Assembly (NCBI RefSeq): GCF_023973165.1
Contig: NZ_CP099547.1
Coordinates: 1,116,001-1,180,000 of the forward strand
DNA from: Arcanobacterium pinnipediorum
GTDB taxonomy: Bacteria; Actinomycetota; Actinomycetes; Actinomycetales; Actinomycetaceae
Direction: 5' to 3'
DNA length: 64,000 nt
Shown: positions 53,715-61,293 of the stretch, piece after piece
Numbering within the stretch: the first letter of the stretch is position 1
How the letters are laid out: each line of letters starts with the position of its first letter
The notes under the pieces: model-generated
Databases searched by the model: none
Seen by the model: only the letters and a program-made list of their open reading frames with translations
Told to the model about the DNA's origin: nothing
Translations under genes and position numbers: made by a program

Positions 53715-55298
53715 CTAGGCATTTTCCATATCTAACGGATAGATGCGTTGCAGGAGGGTTGCGATGATCATTAAGATCACAAGTGTTGCCCCCAGCCCGG
53801 CTAATCCTGAGCCAGTCAATGCGAATGTGACGTAACCCGAGAAGGCGGATGTAGCCCCGATTAGCGCATAGGGTAACTGGGTTGTTACGTGGGTAATATG
53901 GTTACACCCTGCTCCTGTTGAGGATAATATCGTCGTATCGGAAATTGGAGAGCAATGATCTCCCCATACGGCTCCAGCCAGCACTGCACCAAATGCAGGG
54001 ATAAGAACTTCGGCTCCGCCTGGGACTGCCGCCAAAACATCACCTGCGATTGGCAAAAGAATTCCGAACGATCCCCACGATGTGCCGGTAGCAAATGCCA
54101 TAGCTCCAGCTGCAACGAACATAATTGGCACGAGCCATTGAGCCGGTAGTGCAGCAGATGTTACAAGAGAGCCTACATATTGGCCCGTACCTAACTCTGA
54201 AATGAGTCCACCCAAAACCCAGGCGCTCAACAGGATCTCGATTGCTGGCAGCATAGATTTCGCGCCTTCGATAACCCCGTGCCTAAATATTCTTCTAGTA
54301 AATACCCGATCATCATGGGTGTAGCGCACATAGTAATACACGGCGGCAATTAATCCGCAAGCTCCCCCGATATTTAACGACAGTGCAACATCTGTATTAG
54401 CAAGAACCTCAAGAATCGATACCGAGCCTGAAGCTGCATAGCCGGTATAACCAATTCCGCCGATAACTCCCACCACTAGGATAACGAATGGAACTATCAG
54501 CGCTCGACGAGCACCAGGTTCATGCTTTGGCAGGTTGTCAGAAAGCTGCCCTGGAACCTGAACATCTGGATCATAGACTTCACCAGTGAGGCGTGCGCGT
54601 CGTTCCTCGTGACGCATCGGGCCGATGTTGAGATCAAAAGCTACGGTGAACCACAGTAACACCACTGCTGCGATCGCGTAGTAATTTAAGCCCGCTGAAC
54701 GGATAAAAGCTCCAGCATCTGAAACATCTACCCCGACTGTGACGATAATCGGTGCCATTATGCCAATGATCGAAGCTCCCCATGAAGAAAACGGCGCAAG
54801 TACAGCCACTGGAGCTGAGGATGAATCGATAAGATAAGCTAATTTTGCTCGCGAAACGCGATGCTGATCGGCTACCGGACGCGCTACTTGACCGACTGCT
54901 AAAGCGTTGAAGTAATCATCGACGAAGATTGCCGTACCTAGTCCAGCCGCGAGTGATTGCGCACCGCGCCCGGTGTTAATCCGCTGCGCAGTCCATACGG
55001 AAAATGCAGAGGTGCCACCAGCCATGAGAACTAGCGATGTGATGATTCCTAAGACTAAGAGAAACAACACGATCAGTATGTAATAAGAGTTCACACTCCC
55101 TTGTTCACTATCCCAAAACAAGCCGGAAAATGTTTTCCAGATCAACACCACAGTTTGAACTGGTGAGCCATCTGCTGTTAAAAACGCAGCACTTACGATA
55201 CCAGCAAACAAGGAGACTATGACCTTCTTCGTCCAGATCACCAATACAATCGCAACAATCGGCGGAACTAAGGTGAGAAATGGATATACCTCAATCAT
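53715..55298 (-). CDS. Na+/H+ antiporter NhaC family protein
   Basis: A 527-residue ion antiporter with about 12 helices. Family features are the helix hairpin IFVDDYFNALAVG near 118-130, SSSAPVAVLAPFSSWGASIIG, FATGTSWGSFGILLPI and WGDHCSPISDTTILSSTG. These match the NhaC/MleN group. Ions or organic acids are both possible, because malate/lactate exchangers belong to the same family. It is divergent from rpmE2 across 174 bp. Confidence 0.88.
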   Translation of the reverse strand: MIEVYPFLTLVPPIVAIVLVIWTKKVIVSLFAGIVSAAFLTADGSPVQTVVLIWKTFSGLFWDSEQGSVNSYYILIVLFLLVLGIITSLVLMAGGTSAFSVWTAQRINTGRGAQSLAAGLGTAIFVDDYFNALAVGQVARPVADQHRVSRAKLAYLIDSSSAPVAVLAPFSSWGASIIGIMAPIIVTVGVDVSDAGAFIRSAGLNYYAIAAVVLLWFTVAFDLNIGPMRHEERRARLTGEVYDPDVQVPGQLSDNLPKHEPGARRALIVPFVILVVGVIGGIGYTGYAASGSVSILEVLANTDVALSLNIGGACGLIAAVYYYVRYTHDDRVFTRRIFRHGVIEGAKSMLPAIEILLSAWVLGGLISELGTGQYVGSLVTSAALPAQWLVPIMFVAAGAMAFATGTSWGSFGILLPIAGDVLAAVPGGAEVLIPAFGAVLAGAVWGDHCSPISDTTILSSTGAGCNHITHVTTQLPYALIGATSAFSGYVTFALTGSGLAGLGATLVILMIIATLLQRIYPLDMENA

Positions 55299-55412
55299 GG
55301 ACGTCTCCTTTCAGTGATATTGAAACTAAACCTAATAGCACACGATTAGACCACACTATTACATTAAGATGCCAGCTAAATTTATCAAATGCTCACGGAC
55401 TGAGACACGCAC

Positions 55413-55456
55413 TATTGCGAATAGTTCTCATTATTGCTATAGTTCTTCAGTATTGC
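55413..55456 (+). promoter_or_regulatory. Three 19-bp-spaced direct repeats upstream of rpmE2 (candidate Zur site)
   Basis: TATTGC occurs at 55413, 55432 and 55451, each 19 bases apart. The first two units share TATTGC-ATAGTTCT-CA. Read on the minus strand, AATGAGAACTATT resembles an imperfect Fur/Zur box. rpmE2-type genes are often Zur-controlled. The repeats end just before the AAGGAGG ribosome site (55461-55467), so a bound protein would block the promoter. Confidence 0.4.
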
Positions 55457-55472
55457 TAATAAGGAGGAACCT

Positions 55473-55718
55473 ATGAAAAAAGGAATTCACCCGGACTATC
55501 ATCCAGTCGTTTTCCGCGACCGTTCAGCAGATTATACGTTTTTAACTCGTTCTACGCTGACTTCCGAAAACACTATCGAGTGGGAAGATGGCAACACCTA
55601 CCCAGTCATTGACATCGAAGTGTCTAGCGCCTCACATCCGTTCTATACCGGACAGCGCCGCATCCTCGATACTGCTGGCCAAGTCGAGAAGTTCAACCGT
55701 CGCTACGGTCGCAAATAA
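55473..55718 (+). CDS. rpmE2: 50S ribosomal protein bL31, type B (zinc-free)
   Basis: An 81-residue L31 paralogue with the signature [16 protein letters not shown] and the C-terminal [20 protein letters not shown]. The cysteines of the zinc-binding type A form are absent, so this is the C-minus form that replaces it under zinc limitation in many bacteria. AAGGAGG is 5 bases before the ATG. The type A gene is not in this window. Confidence 0.95.
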   Translation: MKKGIHPDYHPVVFRDRSADYTFLTRSTLTSENTIEWEDGNTYPVIDIEVSSASHPFYTGQRRILDTAGQVEKFNRRYGRK

Positions 55719-55727
55719 TCTCTACAA

Positions 55728-56660
55728 TTATCTACTACCGCGTGGCGCAATGGAATCAATCCATTGCGCCACGCGGTTAACTATCGTGCTAACTTCAGGC
55801 AACATTCGTGAATATTGCAAAAACGCATGCATAAGGCCTGGAAGTTCAACATACTCAGCCCGAACACTGTCATGCTCTAAACGCAATGCCAACTCCCGAG
55901 AATCATCTCGAAGTGGATCATATTCACAACCAACAATGAAAGCTTGCGGAAAACCCGTCAAATGACCGTCAAGAAAATTTAGCACGTCCCTACTTTGCCC
56001 TTTAGGTAAAATAGCTTCTTCATATCCACGCAAGTCTGCGCGTGTCATCGAAGGATCCAATGCCCCAAACTGTGCTAGCGACTGTGAATCTTCTAAACCG
56101 TATGCTCCATAGAACAAAACCAACCCGCTTATCTGCGCACTCATCGCATCGGTGCTACCGCCGTCGTCGCGTGAAAGCGGTTGTGACAAAGCTCGAAACA
56201 CTTGCATCATTAAAGTTGCGCCACAACTATCGCCCATCAGCACCAAGCGCGAAAACCGTGGCGCCACTGCACGAACCACACTCGAAACCTCCTGAACCTG
56301 GGTAGGATATTTCGCCTGCGGAGCAAGAGAGTAATTCACCGAATAGACCGGGCACTGGCAACGAGCACTGATCATCCGCAACAATCGGTCGTGAGTGGAA
56401 CTATGTCCAACAATCCAACCGCCACCATGGGCGTAGACAATCGCGTGCCCGCAATTAAAGTCCTGCCCGTATAACGTCACTGAAACACGGTTACTACCAG
56501 CGAAAGTTTGGTGTACTGATACCCGCGGCCCACCGTCGTTCCACCATCGCAGTTTCATTGCATAGCCCTGACGTATCTGCTCAAGAGTTTGGTTTGGACA
56601 GTTCAGTTCCCGACGAATCTCATCCTTGCGTTGTAGAACCTGACGCATCCGATTATGCAT
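55728..56660 (-). CDS. Alpha/beta hydrolase of the hormone-sensitive lipase type
   Basis: A 310-residue esterase/lipase. The oxyanion loop AHGGGWIVGH (near 75-84), the elbow LMGDSCGATLMM (Ser near 147) and the late ELPGLMHAFLQY histidine are those of the steryl acetyl hydrolase or HSL family. FIVGCEYDPLRDDS gives the acid. The stop lies 10 bp from the rpmE2 stop, and a perfect hairpin (55737-55777) sits in its last codons. Substrate unknown. Confidence 0.85.
   Translation of the reverse strand: MHNRMRQVLQRKDEIRRELNCPNQTLEQIRQGYAMKLRWWNDGGPRVSVHQTFAGSNRVSVTLYGQDFNCGHAIVYAHGGGWIVGHSSTHDRLLRMISARCQCPVYSVNYSLAPQAKYPTQVQEVSSVVRAVAPRFSRLVLMGDSCGATLMMQVFRALSQPLSRDDGGSTDAMSAQISGLVLFYGAYGLEDSQSLAQFGALDPSMTRADLRGYEEAILPKGQSRDVLNFLDGHLTGFPQAFIVGCEYDPLRDDSRELALRLEHDSVRAEYVELPGLMHAFLQYSRMLPEVSTIVNRVAQWIDSIAPRGSR
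55737..55777 (+). terminator. Perfect 18-bp stem hairpin inside the 3' coding end of the hydrolase
   Basis: ACCGCGTGGCGCAATGGA pairs with its exact complement across 5 bases. It begins 19 bases after the rpmE2 stop and would end rpmE2 transcription, yet lies inside the last 17 codons of the convergent esterase. No U-run follows. Confidence 0.75.
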
Positions 56661-56722
56661 AGCGTTACCTTCTGCCTAGATCACCACAAATACTTAATGT
56701 CATCAACCATGCACTGTAAGCA

Positions 56723-57073
56723 TTACCCCGATACGAGAACAATTCCTAGACCAGCAGCTAGAGCGCAGAGCACACACATTGCACCGCCATAGATCAATCC
56801 ATATATCAGTCGCTTTGCAAGTAATAGGTTGCCAACTTCAACACTAGCGGTACTAAATGTAGTAAAACCGCCGCATAGGCCCAGGCCCAAAACAGCACTC
56901 CACATCGGATCGAGCTCGGCTGCTACGATCAGGCCCAATATGAACGACCCAAGGACGTTGATCACTGCCGTAGAAAATGGATTGGGCGAACAGATCGCTT
57001 TTTTAATTCCAGTGTCAAGCCAATATCGTGCAACAGCTCCGCAGCCGCCAGCAATTCCTATGAAAACAATCAT
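56723..57073 (-). CDS. crcB: Fluoride channel CrcB/Fluc, second subunit
   Basis: A 116-residue, four-helix fluoride exporter. I start at ATG 57073 (MIVFIGIAGG), overlapping the upstream crcB stop by 4 bp. Signatures are GAVARYW, NVLGSFILG and GGFTTFSTASVE with the conserved Asn, Gly and the phenylalanines that line the pore. With its neighbour it may form a heterodimer. No fluoride riboswitch is recognisable upstream. Confidence 0.92.
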   Translation of the reverse strand: MIVFIGIAGGCGAVARYWLDTGIKKAICSPNPFSTAVINVLGSFILGLIVAAELDPMWSAVLGLGLCGGFTTFSTASVEVGNLLLAKRLIYGLIYGGAMCVLCALAAGLGIVLVSG

Positions 57074-57456
57074 CGCCGGCCTGCCTTTGCTCCCAAGGTA
57101 AGACCGCACATAGCTGCGCCGATTCCCAAGAACAACTGTAATCCTGCAAAACCCAGTGCCCAGATTATCTGTGTTGCCGCTAGGCCAACAATATCGAGGC
57201 TGAAGGTTGAATAGGTTGTCAAACCTCCTAAGAGACCTGTTGTCAGGAAGAGACGTGTTTGGTCACTGACATTTGACCATGAGTGGCTGTGATTGATCTG
57301 GCCGGTGAACCAGCCCAACAAAAAACTGCCCACGATGTTGATGAAAAAGACGGGCCATAGGTTGGTATCGGGGAATATCCATAGGACTGTCCAGCGGATG
57401 ACAACCCCGAGGAAGGCTCCAGCGAAGATACAGGCAGATAACCTCAATGCACGCAT
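57070..57456 (-). CDS. crcB: Fluoride channel CrcB/Fluc, first subunit
   Basis: A 128-residue Fluc protein with four helices. GVVIRWTV, NIVGSFLLGW and GGLTTYSTFSLD match the conserved elements. It starts 1 bp within the lipid kinase stop (TAATG-type junction) and overlaps the second crcB by 4 bp. The three genes thus form a coupled leftward unit. Confidence 0.93.
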   Translation of the reverse strand: MRALRLSACIFAGAFLGVVIRWTVLWIFPDTNLWPVFFINIVGSFLLGWFTGQINHSHSWSNVSDQTRLFLTTGLLGGLTTYSTFSLDIVGLAATQIIWALGFAGLQLFLGIGAAMCGLTLGAKAGRR

Positions 57457-58472
57457 TAGTTCTCCCCTAACGGCAATCTGGCTAGCGTCAGTGCATGGGG
57501 CATGGTTTTGATATGAACTTTTTGGCTTTCACACACTATTCCGTCGACATTCCATAATAGCGGCTCGCCGTCACTGCGTTCGACGTCGATCTCGTGGACT
57601 TGCGCCATGTGTGCTTCGGGTTTGGTGATGTGCCGGCCAAACCGATAATCACTTAGGAGGCGAGCAAAGCGCATCAGTCCCATTTGATCGGCATAGAACA
57701 AATCAGCAACCGAATCGTCTAACAACGCCTGTGGCAGCGGTTGATACCCGCCGCCATACATTCGACCGTTTCCTACCACGAAGGCGATACATGATTGGTC
57801 GACAATGACTCGTTGACCGGAGATGTCGAGATACTCGAAGTGAAGTGGAACCGATTTTCGCCGAAGCAACGTTCGCATGACACCAGCAACGTATGCACTG
57901 CTGCCTAGCATGCGCATGCGACGCTGGATACGCATCGCCGCGTGGAGGACTTCGGTATCATAACCTAAGGAAAAAACATTAACTGAGTATTGGTCGTTGA
58001 CTTTGAGAACGTCAATTGGCGAAAATTGACTATGTTTCGTTTGTGCCACAAGCTCTAGGGCTTGGCGATGCCGAACATCGCCCTGATACAAACTGCGCGC
58101 AAAATCATTTCCGGTTCCAGCCGGGATAACGCCAAACGCACACCCTTTGCCTACTAAGGCACTGGCTACCTCATTAACCGAACCATCGCCACCTGCAACG
58201 TAGCAAACACCTTGGTCACCCCAAAATCTATCCCATTCGAGAGCTAGCTCGCGGACATGATCGGGGCCGCGGGTCAGCGAAATTGTCACCTGCCCTGATT
58301 CCGGGCGAGAATCCCCGAGTCGAGTATGGGTCGCATGAGGGTAGTGGCGCAAGATTTCTTGGGTTAAGGCGTGCGCTCTGCCCTTTCCCGCTCCTCGACT
58401 CAAAATAAATCGAATATATGGGCGATGCTCACTAAAATGCACCGGCGGTGAAGAAAAAGGCGAGTGATCCAT
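57456..58472 (-). CDS. Diacylglycerol kinase family lipid kinase
   Basis: A 338-residue soluble kinase of the DgkB/YegS type. The ATP/metal motif is YVAGGDGSVNEVASALVG (near 92-109), followed by GVIPAGTGNDFARSL, both characteristic. The C-terminal beta-domain has DLFYADQMGLMRFARLL-like sequence and ends near LWNVDGIV. Actinobacterial members phosphorylate diacylglycerol or related lipids. It heads the unit with the two crcB genes, though no functional link is obvious. Confidence 0.9.
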   Translation of the reverse strand: MDHSPFSSPPVHFSEHRPYIRFILSRGAGKGRAHALTQEILRHYPHATHTRLGDSRPESGQVTISLTRGPDHVRELALEWDRFWGDQGVCYVAGGDGSVNEVASALVGKGCAFGVIPAGTGNDFARSLYQGDVRHRQALELVAQTKHSQFSPIDVLKVNDQYSVNVFSLGYDTEVLHAAMRIQRRMRMLGSSAYVAGVMRTLLRRKSVPLHFEYLDISGQRVIVDQSCIAFVVGNGRMYGGGYQPLPQALLDDSVADLFYADQMGLMRFARLLSDYRFGRHITKPEAHMAQVHEIDVERSDGEPLLWNVDGIVCESQKVHIKTMPHALTLARLPLGEN

Positions 58473-58646
58473 AATTGGGAGTTTATCGAGATTAGTGCCG
58501 TTGCCACATTGAAGATGACGTGGTGCTCTTCACTTTCGCACTGCCGGTTAGCTGGCGAAAGCAACCGACTAGGCATCTGAGAGGCTATAGGCAATGCAGA
58601 TACACTATAACTATAACCAGTAGGTTTATTCTCGGAAAGAAAAGTG

Positions 58647-59096
58647 ATGAAATTTTCCTTGACTATCGATCACACACTTGACGAAGCGACGGTTGACGTC
58701 ACAACACCTTTTATTGACGCTACAGTGACGGCAATTGAAGAACTTGCCCGAGGCACCAAAAACTCTGACGGCGCTAATGTTATCGGTGTTCGGGACAACG
58801 AAGCCCACATTTTTACTCCACAAGAGTGCTTTGCCTTCTTCACCAAGGATCGTAGCGTGTGGGTGAGCACCGACCTGGGCTACTGGCAGGTGAAGAAACG
58901 CCTATATGAACTAGAAAGCGGGCTACCACGAACTAGCTTCATTCGAATCTCGCAATCAGAGATCGTCAATATTGCCGCGATATCGCATCTAGATTTTTCT
59001 GTCACCGGCACGATCCGAGTCCATCTCCACAACGGCATGCACTTTTTCGTTTCTCGGCGCCAACTATCTGCGTTCAAGCGCAGTTTAGGAATTTAG
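58647..59096 (+). CDS. LytTR family DNA-binding regulator
   Basis: A 149-residue transcription factor. The N-terminal 50 residues are a small alpha/beta part, and the LytTR domain follows (about 50-149). It has VWVSTDLGYWQVKKRLYELE, FIRISQSEIVNIAAISHLD and VHLHNGMHFFVSRRQLSAFK, which match the LytTR signature. ATG 58647 has GGAAAG upstream; GTG 58644 is adjacent. It has no receiver domain. The next gene, 33 bp on, is a DUF3021-type membrane protein, the usual partner that inhibits such regulators. Confidence 0.87.
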   Translation: MKFSLTIDHTLDEATVDVTTPFIDATVTAIEELARGTKNSDGANVIGVRDNEAHIFTPQECFAFFTKDRSVWVSTDLGYWQVKKRLYELESGLPRTSFIRISQSEIVNIAAISHLDFSVTGTIRVHLHNGMHFFVSRRQLSAFKRSLGI

Positions 59097-59129
59097 AAAT
59101 ACAGATTCAGCATTTAAGGATAAACAATA

Positions 59130-59879
59130 GTGAAAAAGAATTTGTTCATGGCACTAGCTATTGCCGGGCTGTGTGGCATTGGATTAGGGGTCAGTTCCGA
59201 GCTACTCATCGCGGCAATAACTGGGACGGATTACGCTCCGGGGACTCCCGGTTTCATTGCACAGTTCGATTCTGAGATCACCGCTATCGCGCTTCAACGC
59301 TTTTTCTATGCCCTCTACGCTATCGTGGCCTACGCAACTATCGGCCTGCTGAAAACAACCAACTGGACACCGCTGGCCAAGCTCTCTGTTCACGGTACTG
59401 TGATGGCAGTAGTTGGTGCAGTGATCGGGTTTATAGCGCATTGGTGGCCAACTGTGCTTGCCGGCCTGGGATTCTTCGTTTTCGTGCTAACGAGCTATAT
59501 GCTGTTCTGGATCGGATATCTGGTTCTCACGAACTACCGGATAGCTATAGTTAATCGACACTTGCATGCTCGGTTCTCACTTCCAAAGAGCCTGGAATTC
59601 TTCGAGCCATTGGAGCCAATCATCACTGCACGCGACTTCACTGCCGAACTCATTGCTTTCAAAGAACGCGAAAAACCCGACCTATTTATCGTCAAAGAAA
59701 GCATGGAGCCACTCGTTGAGTTCAATGGGCAACGCTATCGCGCCCTGCTCGAACACCCGCGCGTCATCTCAACTTCATCTGTGCTGGTGACCGCACTAAG
59801 TTTTATTACCGCGTTCAACTTTGGCTTCAAATACGTCTACTTTCATCCGGTCGATGATAACGACGTCGTCATCTATTAG
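59130..59879 (+). CDS. DUF3021-like membrane protein, partner of the LytTR regulator
   Basis: A 249-residue protein. Four helices in the first 140 residues (near 7-30, 58-74, 84-105 and 109-133) resemble DUF3021, which accompanies LytTR regulators in Firmicutes and acts as a membrane inhibitor. An additional charged segment (about 140-215) and one more hydrophobic helix (LVTALSFITAFNFGFKYVYF) are unusual for the family, which normally ends near 150 residues. The extension may sense a signal. Its coding is compact with the regulator. Confidence 0.75.
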   Translation: MKKNLFMALAIAGLCGIGLGVSSELLIAAITGTDYAPGTPGFIAQFDSEITAIALQRFFYALYAIVAYATIGLLKTTNWTPLAKLSVHGTVMAVVGAVIGFIAHWWPTVLAGLGFFVFVLTSYMLFWIGYLVLTNYRIAIVNRHLHARFSLPKSLEFFEPLEPIITARDFTAELIAFKEREKPDLFIVKESMEPLVEFNGQRYRALLEHPRVISTSSVLVTALSFITAFNFGFKYVYFHPVDDNDVVIY

Positions 59880-59963
59880 TAAGGATGCCTCGTGTAGGTA
59901 ATTGTAGTTCGGCATTACAAGGGCCGATGTTGCTCGACGGCAACACCAATTAAAGTAATGCTT

Positions 59964-61022
59964 TCAACGGTTATCTTCAGGCAATGGATGTAGTTGGATA
60001 TAGGCTTGCCGATAGGCATCCTCGCGAGCTTTGATCGCAGTTTCGAGTGAATCTTCACCACGTATACCCCAAAGACCAACGGCAAGCTTTCCGTCCATCA
60101 TCTCCCAAAGTTTAACGGAGAGTTGTGGCATACAAGCCATAGAAGTACCGTAAACTAGCCAGTTCACCATCAAAAAACCGAGCGGATCTGTGATATCGAT
60201 GTGCGGAACAAGTCGTTCGAAGGCTGTAGCTACAGTTTGCTGACCTTGCGGGGAAAGCCATACAATTTCGTCTACCTTTGGGTAAGAGAGTTCACCAAAA
60301 GTTCGATAAGTAACTGATGTTATTGCTAATGCAATCATAGAAACCGCAAGGGCTGGACTACCTTCAGGAGCATTGTGTGCAAGATGAGAAGCAATATTTT
60401 GCAAATCATCTTCTTCACCTAACCAACGCCAGTCAAGTACTCCCAACAACATGTACCATCCGGCGTAATTCCACGGATCACGCTCTTGCCAAAGTTCGGC
60501 CCACTCAAGAACTTTCTTACGATCAAATATTCGAGTAGGACCTTGCCCCAATACGAGAGGATGCGGATCAGTGGGGTCAAGCTGTGCCGCTTGCAAAGCT
60601 AATCTCATAGCAATACGAGAATAGTCTTCGAACCCCTCTCCGCCTTCTTCAGTTACCGTATCGATGGTTCCATACCCGCGATATTCACCAGAAACCCAAA
60701 CTGCAGCTTGGATTGCGCCGAGCAATGAAGCTATCGAACCGTGGGCTTGGGCAGCTGCGAGATGTTCTGGAGGAACCGGCTTGATTAAAAAATGGAAATC
60801 GATAAGAAATCGGGGACGATCCAGGCCAACAAGTGAGTTATAAATGCTATCTACTGCATCAAAATCTCCAGCCATCCATGCTTGTGCGGCTTGTTTTGCG
60901 CCCAGATCAAAGAAGTCATCTTGATGCCGAGTTAGTGGTGGCAGTGCATCAAGCAAAGCCCTGATTTCCTGCTCACGTGCTTGATATTCTGGACTCTTAC
61001 GACGCCACCCAAATATAGCCAC
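59964..61022 (-). CDS. Hypothetical protein, possibly helical-repeat
   Basis: A 352-residue soluble protein I do not recognise, with no signal peptide or membrane helix. It is rich in alanine, leucine and tryptophan with regularly spaced helical segments (LALQAAQLDPTDPHPLVLG), suggesting TPR- or SEL1-like repeats. Conserved-looking motifs such as RDPWNYAGWYMLLGVLDWRW and GLWGIRGEDS are visible. It is convergent with the LytTR pair and divergent from the iron-box gene, with a 271-bp gap upstream. Confidence 0.7.
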   Translation of the reverse strand: MAIFGWRRKSPEYQAREQEIRALLDALPPLTRHQDDFFDLGAKQAAQAWMAGDFDAVDSIYNSLVGLDRPRFLIDFHFLIKPVPPEHLAAAQAHGSIASLLGAIQAAVWVSGEYRGYGTIDTVTEEGGEGFEDYSRIAMRLALQAAQLDPTDPHPLVLGQGPTRIFDRKKVLEWAELWQERDPWNYAGWYMLLGVLDWRWLGEEDDLQNIASHLAHNAPEGSPALAVSMIALAITSVTYRTFGELSYPKVDEIVWLSPQGQQTVATAFERLVPHIDITDPLGFLMVNWLVYGTSMACMPQLSVKLWEMMDGKLAVGLWGIRGEDSLETAIKAREDAYRQAYIQLHPLPEDNR

Positions 61023-61221
61023 AGTCTTTCTCTTCCCTGCTTAGACTAAATTAGACTCAACAACTCTAATATAATTTAGCCTTCGATGTTTTACCTCCGT
61101 AGCGTGTTTGAATCGTCAACCAATAAGATTCATCGCGCTACCTAACGGCTACGTCTGTTAGTAAAGCTCATCATAACGAGACATTTTCGTCCTAGTAAAA
61201 TAAACTCTTCATCGGCGTAGG

Positions 61222-61240
61222 TCAGGTTAGGCTAACCTTA
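61222..61240. promoter_or_regulatory. DtxR/IdeR-type iron box
   Basis: TCAGGTTAGGCTAACCTTA matches the DtxR consensus TTAGGTTAGGCTAACCTAA at 17 of 19 positions. It lies 54 bp before the surface protein ATG. Additional arms GCGTAG (61215-61220) and CTACGC (61242-61247) are centred on the same point, making a longer palindrome. It predicts repression by iron-loaded DtxR. Confidence 0.88.
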
Positions 61241-61293
61241 TCTACGCGAATTAGTATTCACCCTAATCCGTGATTCATTCAAAGGAGAAAGTA

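Noticed and set aside
56723..57456. Frameshifted single crcB gene
   Set aside because: Both frames have complete sets of Fluc motifs and their own starts, so they are two paralogues and not one broken gene.
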